Assembly: GCF_964340395.1 (NCBI RefSeq)
Contig: NC_135567.1
Location: forward strand, 13,690,591 to 13,754,590
Direction of reading: 5' to 3'
DNA: 64,000 nt
From: Glandiceps talaboti
Taxonomy: Eukaryota > Hemichordata > Enteropneusta > Spengelidae
Positions 1-24,724 of this stretch are shown one piece after another. The notes beneath the pieces were generated by a model. That model saw only the letters and a list, made by a program, of their open reading frames with translations, ran no database searches and was not told where the DNA came from. Positions within the stretch are counted from its first letter, which is position 1. Each line of letters starts with the position of its first letter. Both the position numbers and the translations under genes were made by a program.

Positions 1-1242
1 TGGTTAAGTATCTGCTATCCTGTATGTTCACGTTGAGTCAGAAATGATATCCTTCAATAAATGAAAAATCCTCAAGTTGAAGCGAGAGAGTTAGTGAGAG
101 AGAACGAAATGTGTCTGACACTGAGTATGGTTTATTGTGCTTATAGAGAGGTATGCTGTGATGGAATTCGGTTTCTTTTATGTCTGTACGTCGTGAAGTG
201 TTTGTTCATTTATTGGATATAAATGGACAATTGGACTTGTCAATAGCAAGGACAGCTATTGTTGAGATAACAATAGTAACGCTGAGGGCGTAGTCTACCT
301 CCATACACTGATACCTAGGCAGGGTAACATGACCTATTTATATGCAGGCCACAAAAGAAAAAACTTCGAAAAATACCAGGCGCCATTTTGAAAAATACTA
401 CATACTACAAGAATCGAGGCCAGTAAATATTTTGGCATTAATGACGAACATTTTACTCGTTATTTATTTTAAAGTCACAACAAAGTTTGGAATGGCAAGC
501 ATATAATAAGACCGAATGACATTTTATTAACGTCTACACAATTGACTTTGTGAATTTTCATTACAAAATCGCCGATGATAACTTACTCTCTATGGTACCC
601 CAGAATTATGTGCCCAAAACTCCCGAACTCGTTGACTATCTATTTTAATACTTAACTGCCCTCATAGAGTTGGCCACTGTTGGCGCTTTCTCGCGTCAGA
701 TCGCCTATTGTTATGTAAATTCATTTGTTATGAGTTCAAAGTACAAGGTTCCGTTCATCATGAACTGAGCTCGGAAGTACCAATCGCCAACCAGTACATT
801 TTTTACAGTATTTGTACTGCTTTTTAGCGTTACTAGACAGGGTTGTAAGGTAGGTAGGGCTTGCTTATATCTCAGAGTACCATTGTATTTACAGGCTGTA
901 ATTGTAGGCATATAATTGCACGCACTGTCGTACGAATCGTAGCACACACGACACTGGGCTCGCTCGTAGGTTGAAAGGTGGGCAGCCACATTTCCCCAAA
1001 ACACCGTTGATGGCGCATTACACAGGTACAAAAACAGCTTTACCGGTCAAAGTGTTGGCATGGTATTTTCGTTTTCAAAAATGACCTAAAGTCCAAGGAA
1101 CTATAAAAACGTACATCGTACTTGGATATTAAAATATGCGTCAGAAAGTAGAATACAAGAGGTGTATTCCATTCTACACCAACAAATATCTCCAAAACGT
1201 ATAAATTAGACTTCCTATGAGTATAAGGCCAATAACAAAAAT
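1..1242. other. 5' flank of the oxidase gene, no confident gene
   Basis: No recognisable exon. It holds an unrecognised open frame on the minus strand (711-1031) and, near 600-640, a stretch (CCCGAACTCGTTGACTATCT) that recurs in the palindrome at 51614-51716. A 5' untranslated exon of the oxidase may lie here or further upstream, because the first coding exon is preceded by a splice acceptor. Confidence 0.5.
711..1031 (-). CDS. unrecognised open frame, possible exon or chance
   Basis: An open frame of about 106 codons with no ATG at its 5' end (the first codon is TTG). It has eight cysteines spread along it and ends in a stop. Composition is protein-like rather than simple repeat, but there is no strong splice acceptor upstream and I recognise no family. 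It could be the last exon of a minus-strand gene, an old coding fragment or chance. Nothing else in the neighbourhood supports a gene. Confidence 0.15.
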   Translation of the reverse strand: MYLCNAPSTVFWGNVAAHLSTYERAQCRVCYDSYDSACNYMPTITACKYNGTLRYKQALPTLQPCLVTLKSSTNTVKNVLVGDWYFRAQFMMNGTLYFELITNEFT

Positions 1243-1610
1243 TAAAAAAAATTGTGGTTCCTATTTACGCTCACTTTTAGAATAGATGGGGTAGGTAGAT
1301 TCTTAAAATATTTTTTTTTTACATATGTGAGTGTCTAGTTCATGTAGTTATGTTTTCCGTTGTTTTCCATATGGTCTCTGTGTTATTGGTTTCTTTTCAT
1401 CAAATGTACAGCCATTACAGATTGGAAGAACAGTTTTATATTGTTTTGTTTTTTTATGTTGATGTCAGTTTCCGCCTCCACTATTTCTCGTGAGACTTCA
1501 CAATTTTCGCGAATTTATTATTTTTTTCTCAAATTCATAAAAAAATTCTAGGGTTGACAGTAAAAAACTAGGTGGGGGGTCGAGTAACCGGAACCAAACA
1601 ATTTTTTTTT
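1243..1610 (+). mobile_element. short inverted-repeat element, family A copy 1
   Basis: A ~370-bp non-coding element. Its left end AAAAATTGTGGTTCC and right end GTAACCGGAACCAAACAATT are inverted versions of each other. The interior shares long blocks with copies at 3212-3515, 10269-11075, 29583-29888, 36458-36652 and 40304-40682, for example a conserved block beginning TTTTCCATATGGTCTCTGTG. No transposase is encoded, so it behaves like a MITE. It lies just upstream of the first coding exon of the oxidase. Confidence 0.75.
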
Positions 1611-1815
1611 GACTTATCACAAATGTAAAAACAAACAAGGCCCCTTATGTCACTCTTTTTTCATGATATGGAATATATGTATGTTACATTTTGCTATATA
1701 TTTGTTCGTTTTTTGAAAGTGTCTGTTTGATACGACAGTAATGTCCATGAACTTCAAAGTATGGTGACATATTCAGCTATAAACAATTTTTTTATCTGTC
1801 TTTTACTTCAACAGA

Positions 1816-7874
<6,059 letters not shown>

Positions 7875-7917
7875 GATGAAAAAAAAATGATTCTGTCAAA
7901 AACTTGATGGTGTACTG

Positions 7918-8100
7918 AGCAGTCTGATTAAAATCCGATGTAGATGTCGGCGAATGTTTCATTGTTATTTTACCTATCGTAGAGGAGGCGGTCATCAAGA
8001 TGAAAATGTCAACATGTATCACAAAGGTCAATTGAAGCAAATATACCAAGGTAAAATAACGATGAACGATTCGCCAACATCTACATTTTAATCAGATTGG
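7918..8100 (+). promoter_or_regulatory. inverted repeat in the oxidase 3'UTR
   Basis: TCTGATTAAAATCCGATGTA and the following ~35 bases (about 7922-7976) are the near-perfect inverse of 8048-8098. The arms are ~50 bp and the loop is ~70 bp. In the transcript this would form one long stem between the stop codon and the poly(A) signal. It may equally be a foldback transposon inserted in the UTR. Confidence 0.7.
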
Positions 8101-8152
8101 GTAGTGACTTGGATCATTTAAGGATTTTGTAGACAGATATGATTTCTTGATG

Positions 8153-8158
8153 AATAAA
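8153..8158 (+). terminator. AATAAA poly(A) signal of the oxidase gene
   Basis: Canonical hexamer 279 bases after the stop codon, the first one downstream. Confidence 0.6.
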
Positions 8159-8399
8159 TTATGATGTGTGATATACATGGGGGTCCCCTCAGGAGGGGAT
8201 GAGGGGATGGGGGTACTCGGCTGGGTAATGGGTACAGATGTAACCTGGCAGATTCAAATTACAAGTGCACACCTACAACAAGTAATAAACTAGGGGTCAA
8301 ATGATCTACATTCTGCCAGAAAATAGGAGTCAACATCATGTAAAATGTTGAAAATTGACATCTAGAAAGTATGTTTTCTAAACATCTAGGAAACTTGCA

Positions 8400-8400
8400 G

Positions 8401-8435
<35 letters not shown>

Positions 8436-8580
8436 CATAGACACACGCACAGACACACAGAGACAGACAGACATAGACACACACACAGCTAGGTAGATAG
8501 CTAGAGATAAAGATATAGCTAAGAGATAGAAGATAGATAGAGAAGGATAGAGCTAGATAGAGAGAGATGCATTGAGAGAT
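8400..8580. repeat. CA, GACA and TAGATAGA microsatellite cluster
   Basis: (CA)n to about 8440, interrupted CA/GACA to 8490, then degenerate AGATAG/AGAG repeats. Confidence 0.85.
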
Positions 8581-8660
8581 AAAATAGTAAATAGTATCAA
8601 ACTCGTAGAAGAGAGTGCTCGATGCTTGGGTAAGCAGGGCAGGAATAATCAAAGTAAGTA

Positions 8661-8782
8661 GGTTGGAACTTAAGGTGCTTAGTTGTTACTTTGAGTTTCA
8701 CGCTTAATGTGATCATCAGACAACTGATGATCACATTGAGCGTGAAAGTCGGAGTAACAACTAAGCACCTCAAGTTCCAACC
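8661..8782. repeat. 122-bp near-perfect palindrome
   Basis: The arms begin GGTTGGAACTTAAGGTGCTT and end with its near inverse, AAGCACCTCAAGTTCCAACC. The centre is CAGACAACTG. Only a handful of arm mismatches are seen. The inner piece GAGTTTCACGC...GATCATCAGACAACTG recurs at 39227-39262. Confidence 0.85.
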
Positions 8783-8796
8783 AATTTATTTTGATT

Positions 8797-8800
8797 AGAC

Positions 8801-8840
<40 letters not shown>

Positions 8841-9192
8841 CTTAGATAGATAGATAGATAGACAGACATGCAGACAGACAGAGACAGACAGAGAGACAGA
8901 TAGATAGATAGATAGATAGATAGATCTTAGATAGACAGATAGATAGACAGACAGACAGACAGATAGATAGATAGACAGATAGATAGATAGATAGATCTTA
9001 GATAGACAGACAGACAGATAGATAAACAGACAGACAGACAGATAGATAGACAGACAGACAGATAGATAGACAGACAGACAGATAGATAGACAGACAGATA
9101 GACAGATAGAGACAGACAGACAGACAGACAGATAGACATACAGACAGACAGACAGATAGATAGACAGACAGATAGATAGATAGACAGACAGA
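8797..9192. repeat. GATA/GACA microsatellite
   Basis: Almost 400 bp of interspersed GATA and GACA tetranucleotides with three short CTTA interruptions. Confidence 0.95.
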
Positions 9193-9417
9193 TGATTTGA
9201 TAAAAGAATATTTAACTGAAATGTTTAACATATTGTAATTCTAATAATATCCTATAGTATATTATATACTTATTTTAAAGAAACTGAGGAAGCCATACAA
9301 GTTTTTTAAATATAGATCAGTCAATTATGGCCATTAAATACTTACAAATTATGATATTTTTTTTTTTAATGAAAGGATAATAGCACTCTACTGCCATTTC
9401 TCTCAATTTTGGTCAAA

Positions 9418-9525
9418 AAATTCCAAACAGCACTCCTAGTGGCCAAACTATGAAATCTTTTGTTTTTTTCTGATTACTGGCCTATAGCATATATACTGTC
9501 GGACAATATGAAGATGGATTATTGA
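9418..9525 (+). repeat. dispersed repeat shared with 13487-13566
   Basis: AACAGCACTCCTAGTGGCCA, followed by related sequence to CTGTCGGACA, is also present in the same orientation about 4 kb downstream, close to the end of the LysA-like gene. Confidence 0.65.
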
Positions 9526-9728
9526 CAAACTAAACAAATAACTGTTCCGATTGTTTTTCACTTATAATTTAATTTGAAATAAATGTTTTCACAAGATTAA
9601 TATGAATTTATGTAAGTTCTATATATTAAAAATTCATCAGTTTAAATTTATGGATGAGAATTCTTTTGGATATATATCTAGAAGCTCTAGTATATATTAT
9701 ATCTAACTGTGTGTGTGACTTGTTAGTT

Positions 9729-10205
9729 TAATCAGGGATATTTCCTGATCGGGATAATAATAATTAAATTGTTGAAAGGTACCATTGGGATAATTATCCC
9801 GAACGGGAAAACAGATTCAATTATTCCAGGTAAAGTACTTTTCAAACGCATGGACTGAAATATTGACCGGACAACCTAAACCGACCCCTGGTTTTTTTTG
9901 GAGATTTTTGAGAGTAGAATGCATACATGTCTGTTTCCACATGTGCCATGTCATGGTTTAGTCTGTAAGGAACGCCGTGACAGGGCGCCCTCAAACATCG
10001 GCCAACCCCTAACACAGTGTGAGAGGAGGCCGGTGAGGGCGAAACGTCACAACGTATCTTACAGGCTAGTCATGGTTGTGTGTGCTAAGGAGTTCAAAGG
10101 TTGTTTATCTTGATTAGGATAAAATTAATTATCCGGGATAAATTGAAAGTAATGTTTATTCCGATATGGATAATTAATGAGCAGGGATGTTCCTGATTGT
10201 AATTA
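9729..10205. mobile_element. possible ~475-bp inverted-repeat element
   Basis: The left end has AATCAGGGATATTTCCTGAT and GGGATAAT. The right end has ATCCGGGATAA, GGATAATTAAT and CAGGGATGTTCCTGATT. The ends are roughly inverted. A short GC-rich element (9960-10072) lies inside, apparently inserted later. Confidence 0.35.
9960..10072. mobile_element. short GC-rich inverted-repeat element, copy 1
   Basis: About 110 bp from TCTGTAAGGAACGCCGTGAC to CACAACGTATCTTACAGGCT. The ends are inverted (CTGTAAGATACGTCGTGACG type) and the middle contains GGCGCCCTCA and a CATCGG core. Relatives are at 19785-19862 and 22525-22645. Confidence 0.6.
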
Positions 10206-10268
10206 CAAAACGACTGTTTTAGAAAATCTGTGAAAAGTATTAAATCATAAGTACACATAGGTAAGGCC

Positions 10269-11075
10269 TTAAAAAAAATTGTTTGGTTCCAGTTACCCGA
10301 CCCCCACCTAGTGTTTCACTGCCAACCCTAAATTTATTTACAACCAGTAACACTGATGTAAAGCACATTCTCTATGTGCTACACTCATGTATAGCATTCA
10401 TATCACAATGAGTATCACTGAAGTAAAGCACTTTCTCTATGTGCTACACTCATTTATAGCATTCATATTACAATGAGTATCACTGAAGTAAAGCACATTC
10501 TCTATGTGCTACACTCATTTATAGCATTCATATCACAATGAGTATCACTGAAGTAAAGCACTTTCTCTATGTGCTACACTCATTTATAGCATTCATATTA
10601 CAATGAGTCTCACTGAAGTAAAGCACTTTCTCTATGTGTTACACTCATTTATAGCATTCATATTACAATGAGTAACACTGAAGTAAAGCACTTTCTCTAT
10701 GTACTACACTCATTTATAGCATTCATATTACAATGAGTAATACTGAAGTAAAGCACTTTCTCTATGTGCTACACTCATTTATAGCATTCCTATTACAATG
10801 AGTATCACTGAAAAAAATAATAAAATCGCAAAAATTGTGAAGTCTCACGAGCAGTAGTGGATGTGGAAACTGACATCAACTTAAAAAGACAATTTAAAAC
10901 TGTTCTTCCAATCTGTAATGGTTGTACATCTGATGAGAAGAAATCAATAACGCAGAGACTATTTGGAAAACAATGGAAAACCTGAAATAGGCACTCACAC
11001 ATGAAATAAAAGATATGATAAAATAAAATAAAAAATCTACCTAACCCAACTATTCTAAACTTGAGTGTAATAGGG
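10269..11075 (-). mobile_element. family A copy 3, interrupted by a 65-bp array
   Basis: Left end AAATTGTTTGGTTCCAGTTA, then the usual CCCCCACCTAGTGTTTCACT. After an array at 10338-10811 the family interior resumes (AAAATAATAAAATCGCAAAA) and runs to CTATTCTAAACTTGAGTGTA. Removing the array restores a copy of normal length. Confidence 0.75.
10338..10811 (+). repeat. 65-bp minisatellite inside family A copy 3
   Basis: About 7 units, each containing CACTGAAGTAAAGCACTTTC and TACACTCATTTATAGCATTC. Variants such as CACATTC/CACTTTC are shared between some units. Confidence 0.9.
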
Positions 11076-11287
11076 AACTTGCAAACATAAATACTTTACT
11101 CAATGTGATTGTGTGAGGGCGCTAACCTGAGTAAATACGGTACGCCTCACTTGCATTCACACATCATGGGGTTGTCATAGTCTCCAGATAATGTGAAGCA
11201 CTTTATAAGGTTTATTCTGATTGGTTAGAAAACAAAAGAAACAAGTCCATATATTGGCTGTATTCTTAATGAGTGAGAACAGTACAT

Positions 11288-12178
11288 GTCTGTTTTCCAA
11301 TCAGTGGCAACCTTGTAATAGCTTCACATCATCCCTATCCAATCAGTGGCAACCTTGTAATAGCTTCACATCATCCCTAGCTAATCAGTGGCAACCTTGT
11401 AATAGCTTCACATCTCCCTATCCAATCAGTGGCAACCTTGTAATAGCTTCACATCATCCCTATCCAATCAGTGGCAACCTTGTAATAGCTTCACATCATC
11501 CCTAGCCAATCAGTGGCAACCTTGTAATAGCTTCACATCTCCCTATCCAATCAGTGGCAACCTTGTAATAGCTTCACATCATCCCTAGCCAATCAGTGGC
11601 AACCTTGTAATAGCTTCACATCATCCCTATCCAATCAGTGGCAACCTTGTAATAGCTTCACATCATCCCTATCCAATCAGTGGCAACCTTGTAATAGCTT
11701 CACATCATCCCTATCCAATCAGTGGCAAACTTGTAATAGCTTCACATCACCCTATCCAATCAGTGGCAACCTTGTAATAGCTTCACATCACCCTATCCAA
11801 TCAGTGGCAACCTTGTAATAGCTTCACATCACCCCTATCCAATCAGTGGTAACCTTGTAATAGCTTCACATCACCCCTATCCAATCAGTGGCAACCTTGT
11901 AATAGCTCCACATCATCCCTATCCAATCAGTGGCAACCTTGTAATAGCTTCACATCACCCCTATCCAATCAGTGGTAACCTTGTAATAGCTTCACATCAC
12001 CCCTATCCAATCAGTGGCAACCTAAGTTGTAATAGCTTCACATCATCCCTATCCAATCAGTGGCAACCTTGTAATAGCTTCACATCATCCCTATCCAATC
12101 AGTGGCAACCTTGTAATAGCTTCACATCATCCCTAGCCAATCAGTGGCAACCTTGTAATAGCTTCGCATCACCCCAAA
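11288..12178 (+). repeat. ~42-bp minisatellite, about 21 units
   Basis: The monomer is CCAATCAGTGGCAACCTTGT plus AATAGCTTCACATCATCCCTAT. Units of 39-45 bp differ mainly in the CATCATCCCTA/CATCACCCCTA end. The open frame through its start is an artefact of the repeat. Confidence 0.95.
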
Positions 12179-13486
12179 GTCTCTAAGCTAAAACAAACAT
12201 GACCACTAAAATGACTTTCTCAAGTATTTATTTTACATAAAAATACTGTCTCAAATGGCTGGACTTCAAACGTTATATTTGACAAAATTTATTAACCAAA
12301 AAAACAAAGATGCTAAAACCTGTATATTGATAATTGATATACAAAAGTGTAAATTGTTACAATACGATAGCTCTATCAATCAGAACAAAAAAAAACAGAT
12401 GTCTGCTCTCACTCATCACTATCATCTTCAACTCTCAATTTATGAAATCTGACTGAATTTGAACACTGCCCTCTATGGCAAGATCTTTACAAAAATCGAT
12501 CTGTACAAGAAACAGAATGCGATCACCGACAGTAAAATGGCAACACCACAAGCATACAGCTTGGTGAACGCTATCATTTCATAACTGGAATTCAGGACTG
12601 TAGATAAATCAAATTTATCATATACACTTTCGTATAAACCTTATTTTGATCTTTTTGTTAACTATTATTACTCTAGTTTATATATTTACTAGTTTGTTTT
12701 AGCACCAAACAGTAATTGCAGAAAATCTAACGAAGAAATGTAGTTTTCTTAACGGATGCAATAAACATTCTATTGTATTCTATTGTTTTGACTTCATTAT
12801 GCTATTGTATTCTATTGTTTTGACTTCATTATTCTTATTGTATTCTATTGTTTTGACTTCATTATATGCAAGGCATTCAAACTGTTGAAAGTAGAATTAT
12901 GAATTGAAAGCATTACAATATGTACAGTGGTTGTCTAATGATATCTGTACATCGATCTCAAGATCTCATATACCTACTATGCCCAGATCAGTTGTTCTTG
13001 ATGACATTTAAACACACAACTGGCGGCGCCTAGGACCCTATTTTGCATATGACTGACTGTATGTTTGGAGGTGGAGAACTTGTGATGACTCACTGGCAAG
13101 TAATCACCAAAATATAAACATTCCCTATATCTGGGTTTTTCACATGCAAATGCCACATATTTGAATAATCCTAAATGACACACAATCTAAGCAGCTGTTT
13201 GCAGGGGAATGTGTCTCATTTGGAGAGGTTTCTTCATTCTATGAAACAAACAGACTGATTTTCAACTAATTTGTGTATCAAGTTACCATCCTACGACATT
13301 CACAAACAATTTGTACATGATGCATGCATGACCTGTGTGTTTCTCAAAGCACAGCAAAAATGCTGAAAACAAGACCCAGAAGCTAGTGCTCTGTACAGCA
13401 GTTTGAATTTCCCACATTTGCATAGATTACCCATAATCCTCTTTATATAGGGCAGTTCTGCAATGAGACAGATCCAAAAAGCTCTA
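12179..13486. other. spacer without recognised gene
   Basis: A+T-rich sequence. The only structure seen is a ~35-bp unit (ATTCTATTGTTTTGACTTCA) present about three times at 12765-12864. Confidence 0.5.
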
Positions 13487-13566
13487 AACAGCACTCCTAG
13501 TGGCCAAACTAAGTAATCCTTTGTTTTTCTGATTACTGGACCATGGCATACTGTTGGACAGACAGA
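13487..13566 (+). repeat. second copy of the 9418-9525 repeat
   Basis: Shares AACAGCACTCCTAGTGGCCA and the downstream CTGATTACTGG...CTGTTGGACA. It ends about 90 bp from the LysA-like stop codon, probably in the gene's 3'UTR. Confidence 0.65.
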
Positions 13567-13654
13567 AAAGATCCAAGCATATGCTAACATGAGCATATTT
13601 ACTTTACTTTTAAAAGTTTTACTTCTATGTCAGTAAAAATACAGAAGTCTACAT

Positions 13655-20654
<7,000 letters not shown>

Positions 20655-21501
20655 GACGAAGGCCTTCGATGTGACGTCACAAACTATATATTCAACAGGG
20701 CGAAACGCTCACCTGTTTGAAATAGAGAACTAGTTGAAATTCACAGTTCTGTTTAGTTTTAGTGACACAAATCATGCCCCTTTTAAGAGTAAAATATATG
20801 TACAGAAGTAAACACATAGAAAGCCATCGTGCCTACTACCTGACGCCCTCGTATCTAATAAATAAACACAGTTACACCATAAAAAAAACTTTAAAAATGA
20901 TCGCACAGATATCCATATTGGTTTAAATTTTGACAATGTTACCTTCTGTTAATGTCAACTGGTTGCGATATGTGTAGACATAGATATCACTTGGAATATT
21001 AGCAGAGATTAATCCCTTTTTGCCGAGTTCAACAAAATGTCTGATTTACAAACAGATGCCACACTGTATTTGTGGTAGTCTGCCACTGGCATTATAAATA
21101 GGTCAAGTCTCGCACACATAAATCAATATATCAAATGAGCCAAACACAATAAAATGTATGTTTACAACAGGTTGGTGGCATTCTTTAGAACACAGCCTCT
21201 ATTAACAGTGAGAGATCGTGTTTCCAGTGTGATACGTTTTCGGAATCTAAGCTTATGTTCTCCCCCCACTTTAAAAAAAAAAAATGTTTTTATAAGCGGC
21301 TTACAACGTTTTGTATTTTACGAAAATTTAACAATTATATAATTTTCTTTAAGTTCTTGTTTAAAGTGACATATAAGTCCATTTGGCTGGGAGGTTTAAT
21401 TTTCACATTCTTGAAAGATTGTTTAGAAATGTAACTTTACATTATGTAAGACCTCGTGTCACTATAATAAACTAATTTACTACTTACTATATAGGCCATA
21501 T

Positions 21502-21929
21502 TAAAAAGATTATATGTTTCCGGTAACCCGACCGACCCTACGGTTTAAACCACTGACTGTAAACATTTTTTACAAGATAAAACTGGTGAGAATTTACGTC
21601 TATTTCTGTGTAATAGTTAAAACGGTGTATTTGGTCAATGCTTTATTAAAATTCCATCCCATACCAGAGAAATCGATCGATTCTTTCAAAGTTGAATTTA
21701 TATAATATAGTCTGTATACTGTGTTTGTGTAGGTCACCTGTAATTTCTCTTCATTTACTTCTTTTATACCGATCACTAAACTATATCTATCACAGAAGTG
21801 TTTTACCCACGAGTATCTTGTCTTATGGTCGAAGCAACTTCTCAAAAAAATAAAGGAAAAAATATAAAATAAAACTCCAACCTACCTACTCTATTTTCTG
21901 AAGCCATATTATCGGAAACAAACTTTTTG
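21502..21929 (-). mobile_element. divergent relative of family A
   Basis: One end is TATGTTTCCGGTAACCCGAC and the other CTCCAACCTACCTACTCTAT...CGGAAACAAACTTTTTG. The end structure and length (~430 bp) match family A, but the interior does not align by eye. It may be a sister subfamily. Confidence 0.4.
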
Positions 21930-22062
21930 CCTTAGAGGCCAGTTAATTGACCTTAGTAAGGACTTGTTATCATGTACTTCAAGTTCACGGTCATCTTGGG
22001 TTATTTTGGTCAGGTCAAAGTTCGTTCACTGAGTTAGTTCGGTCATAGAACCCTCCACCAAC

Positions 22063-22163
22063 GTTGGTGGTGGTGGTGGTGGTGGTGGTGATGGTGGTGG
22101 TGGTGGTGGTGGTGGTGGTGGTACGGTGGTGGTGGTGGTGGTGGTGGTGTTGGTGGTGGTGGG
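22063..22163. repeat. (GGT)n microsatellite
   Basis: About 30 GGT triplets with a few changes, G-rich on the plus strand. Confidence 0.95.
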
Positions 22164-22524
22164 GGGTCTATGGTTCGGTATGTATGTGCTTTTAGTTTTA
22201 GAATCGCTAACGCAAAATGGGAGAAAAGTTTGTCAATTTATACTACGGATCAGGAATGATATTGAGTGGGTAGAGCGCCATCTACGGCCACTGATATTGA
22301 AGTATGTCACATCATGGATGTCACATTCGATCGCGCATGTAAACCCGAGTTTGCCATATGTTCAAACGATCTTGTTGAAAAGTTTATACGGAAAAAAATG
22401 TCTAATTAATACACAAAAATTACAATTTGCTATTATATATGGAAGAAAAATAAAGAAAGTGAAATCTTCGCTGATTTTAATAGTAAACATTGCGTCAATT
22501 CAATAAAACTGCTAATAGTATGGT

Positions 22525-22645
22525 ATAGTTCGTAGACTGTATGATACGTCCTGTCGGTACGCTCTCAGCTCGCCGGCCTCCTCTCATGGGAGGGGTTGAC
22601 CGATGTGTGAGGGCGCCCCGTCACGGCGTATCTCGCAACCTATTT
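22525..22645. mobile_element. short GC-rich inverted-repeat element, copy 3
   Basis: Contains GACTGTATGATACGTCCTGT at one end and CCCCGTCACGGCGTATCTCG at the other, with GGCCTCCTCTC and CCGATGTGTGAGGGCG between. It is inverted relative to copy 1. Confidence 0.55.
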
Positions 22646-22825
22646 ATTGGAAACGGCATAGGTTGAGAGTCCCGTGCACTAGAGCAACAACGCCGGCGAC
22701 ACTACAAACATACATTCATTCCAACAGTAGTACGATATTGTAAACAAACCATTTTTTTAAAAATCTATTGTAACTTGTTTTACATTGTTTTATGGCAGAT
22801 ATGAATTCCCCGGGGGAGGGAGGGA

Positions 22826-23110
<285 letters not shown>

Positions 23111-23588
23111 AAAGTACACGATTTCCGCTATCGTACTGTCAATCTGGGAAAAATCAGACGAAATGGTCCGACAGCCTGATTATTAGTCGCTTAGCGCGCC
23201 CTCGGGCGATGATTACGGAAATAACAATTGTCACACCACATTACAGCAACTCTCATTTCGTGATTGACGGTGGAAGTAAACTATTATAATAATATGCTGA
23301 GCGTCAAAAAAAGTGAAAGTACATGATATTTATAAGAACTTGAATCTACGTTCACTTGAAACAAACATTATACATTAAAATTTAAAAAAAACCACATAAT
23401 CGCCTATTTCCCATCCTTAGCTACCGATAGTCTAGGCACTTCCACTGTTCGTCGTAATATTTTCGAAAATTGTCAAAAATGTAATGGAAATGAATTTTAA
23501 GCCAACTAAACACAACACTGAATACAACGTAGTGCAAAACAATATGTATAGCTATATAGGTCTAAATCTATCGACAACTCTGTCTCAC

Positions 23589-23590
<2 letters not shown>

Positions 23591-23630
<40 letters not shown>

Positions 23631-23697
23631 TGTATGTATATGTATGTATGTATGTGTGTGTGTATGTAGTGTATGTATGTATGTATGTATGTATGTA

Positions 23698-23728
<31 letters not shown>

Positions 23729-23898
23729 ATGTATGTGTATGTGTGTATGTATGTATGTATGTATGTATGTATGTATGTATGTATGTATGTATGTATGTAT
23801 GTATGTATGTATGTATGTATGTATGTATGTATGTATGTATGTATGTATGTATGTATGTATGTATGTATGTTTGTGTATGTATGTGTGTGTGTGTGTGT

Positions 23899-23957
<59 letters not shown>
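23591..23957. repeat. compound (TG)n-(TATG)n-(TC)n microsatellite
   Basis: Three blocks in order: TG to about 23622, TATG with TG interruptions to about 23900, TC to 23957. Confidence 0.98.
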
Positions 23958-23960
<3 letters not shown>

Positions 23961-24469
23961 CCATGCTAATTACTTTTTTGAACATTTTCTATCCTAAGTT
24001 TATTGGCTTATTAATACAGTATATTAATTTCTTCTTACTGCAGTGAAGTGATTATTTTTTGTCGGCGCGTGCACGAACATGCTTGACTCGGTAAAATTAT
24101 TCGATGTTATTAAAAATATCACCATAAAAACTTACTGAGTGTTACACGTTACATACTGTCACGGTTGAAGACTCTCTCTCCGCATAAACGAGTCAAACTG
24201 AACATGCGTACTTTTTTTTGAACGAGTGTGACAAAAAATTGACGAAACGATAAATAATTATAAATAGAGTTCGAGTTTTCCAAAATCACGTCTACGGTTG
24301 TTGGCTGATTTATATGGGTTGGTCACCCCTACCCTGTAAGGTCAAATGGTAGAATCCATCACCTTTGACCCCACTTTGAAAGTCTGACACAGTGCAGTAA
24401 TAGAACAAAGCACACGAGAGTACAGTTTCACGTTAAAACCGTCAATTTTGCGGTAATTACTGGACTTAA

Positions 24470-24511
24470 ATGGCGGCAAGGGATATCATAGATCGTCTAC
24501 CCGTACTCTAG
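24470..24511 (+). promoter_or_regulatory. upstream ORF before the MCC-like start
   Basis: ATG at 24470 opens 13 codons ending with TAG at 24509-24511, in frame with and six bases before the main ATG. Such a uORF could lower translation or favour reinitiation, if it is in the transcript. Confidence 0.45.
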
Positions 24512-24517
24512 GAAGCC

Positions 24518-24708
24518 ATGGATCTAGGGCGATCGTCTTCCCAGCTCCGGGAACGTCCCGGTAGCATGGAAAATAATCGGCACACCACGACGAGCGAGGA
24601 AGAAGATGGAAGTATAACCAGCAGTGATTCTAGCAGTACGTGCGAGGAAGATCGTTTCAAACGACTCTTCGAGAGCTGCGATAGCGATGGCGACGGCTAC
24701 ATCGACAG
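24518..24708 (+). CDS. first coding exon of an MCC-like EF-hand protein
   Basis: MCC is a coiled-coil cytoplasmic/cortical protein implicated in Wnt and cell-polarity signalling; its long isoform starts with a Ser/Glu-rich stretch and EF-hands. Here 63 codons plus two bases encode a Ser/Thr/Glu-rich N-terminus (TSEEEDGSITSSDSSS, ~25-40) and then CEEDRFKRLFESCDSDGDGY: an EF-hand helix and the loop start DSDGDGYIDR. The donor ACAG|GTTAGT at 24709 cuts inside the loop, where I recall the vertebrate exon 1 also ends. The ATG has good context (GAAGCCATGG) and an in-frame TAG just upstream (24509-24511). The rest of the protein is not in the window. Other EF-hand/coiled-coil proteins remain possible. 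Confidence 0.75.
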
Positions 24709-24724
24709 GTTAGTCGATAGTTAC

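Larger units (their letters stand above)
8159..13654. other. intergenic spacer between convergent genes
   Basis: No exon is recognised on either strand. It is filled with microsatellites, a long palindrome, transposon-like elements and two large minisatellites, listed separately. I could not identify the poly(A) signal of the minus-strand gene. Confidence 0.6.

Noticed and set aside
11288-12178. CRISPR-like array
   Set aside because: Head-to-tail repeats without unique spacers in eukaryotic DNA; a minisatellite.
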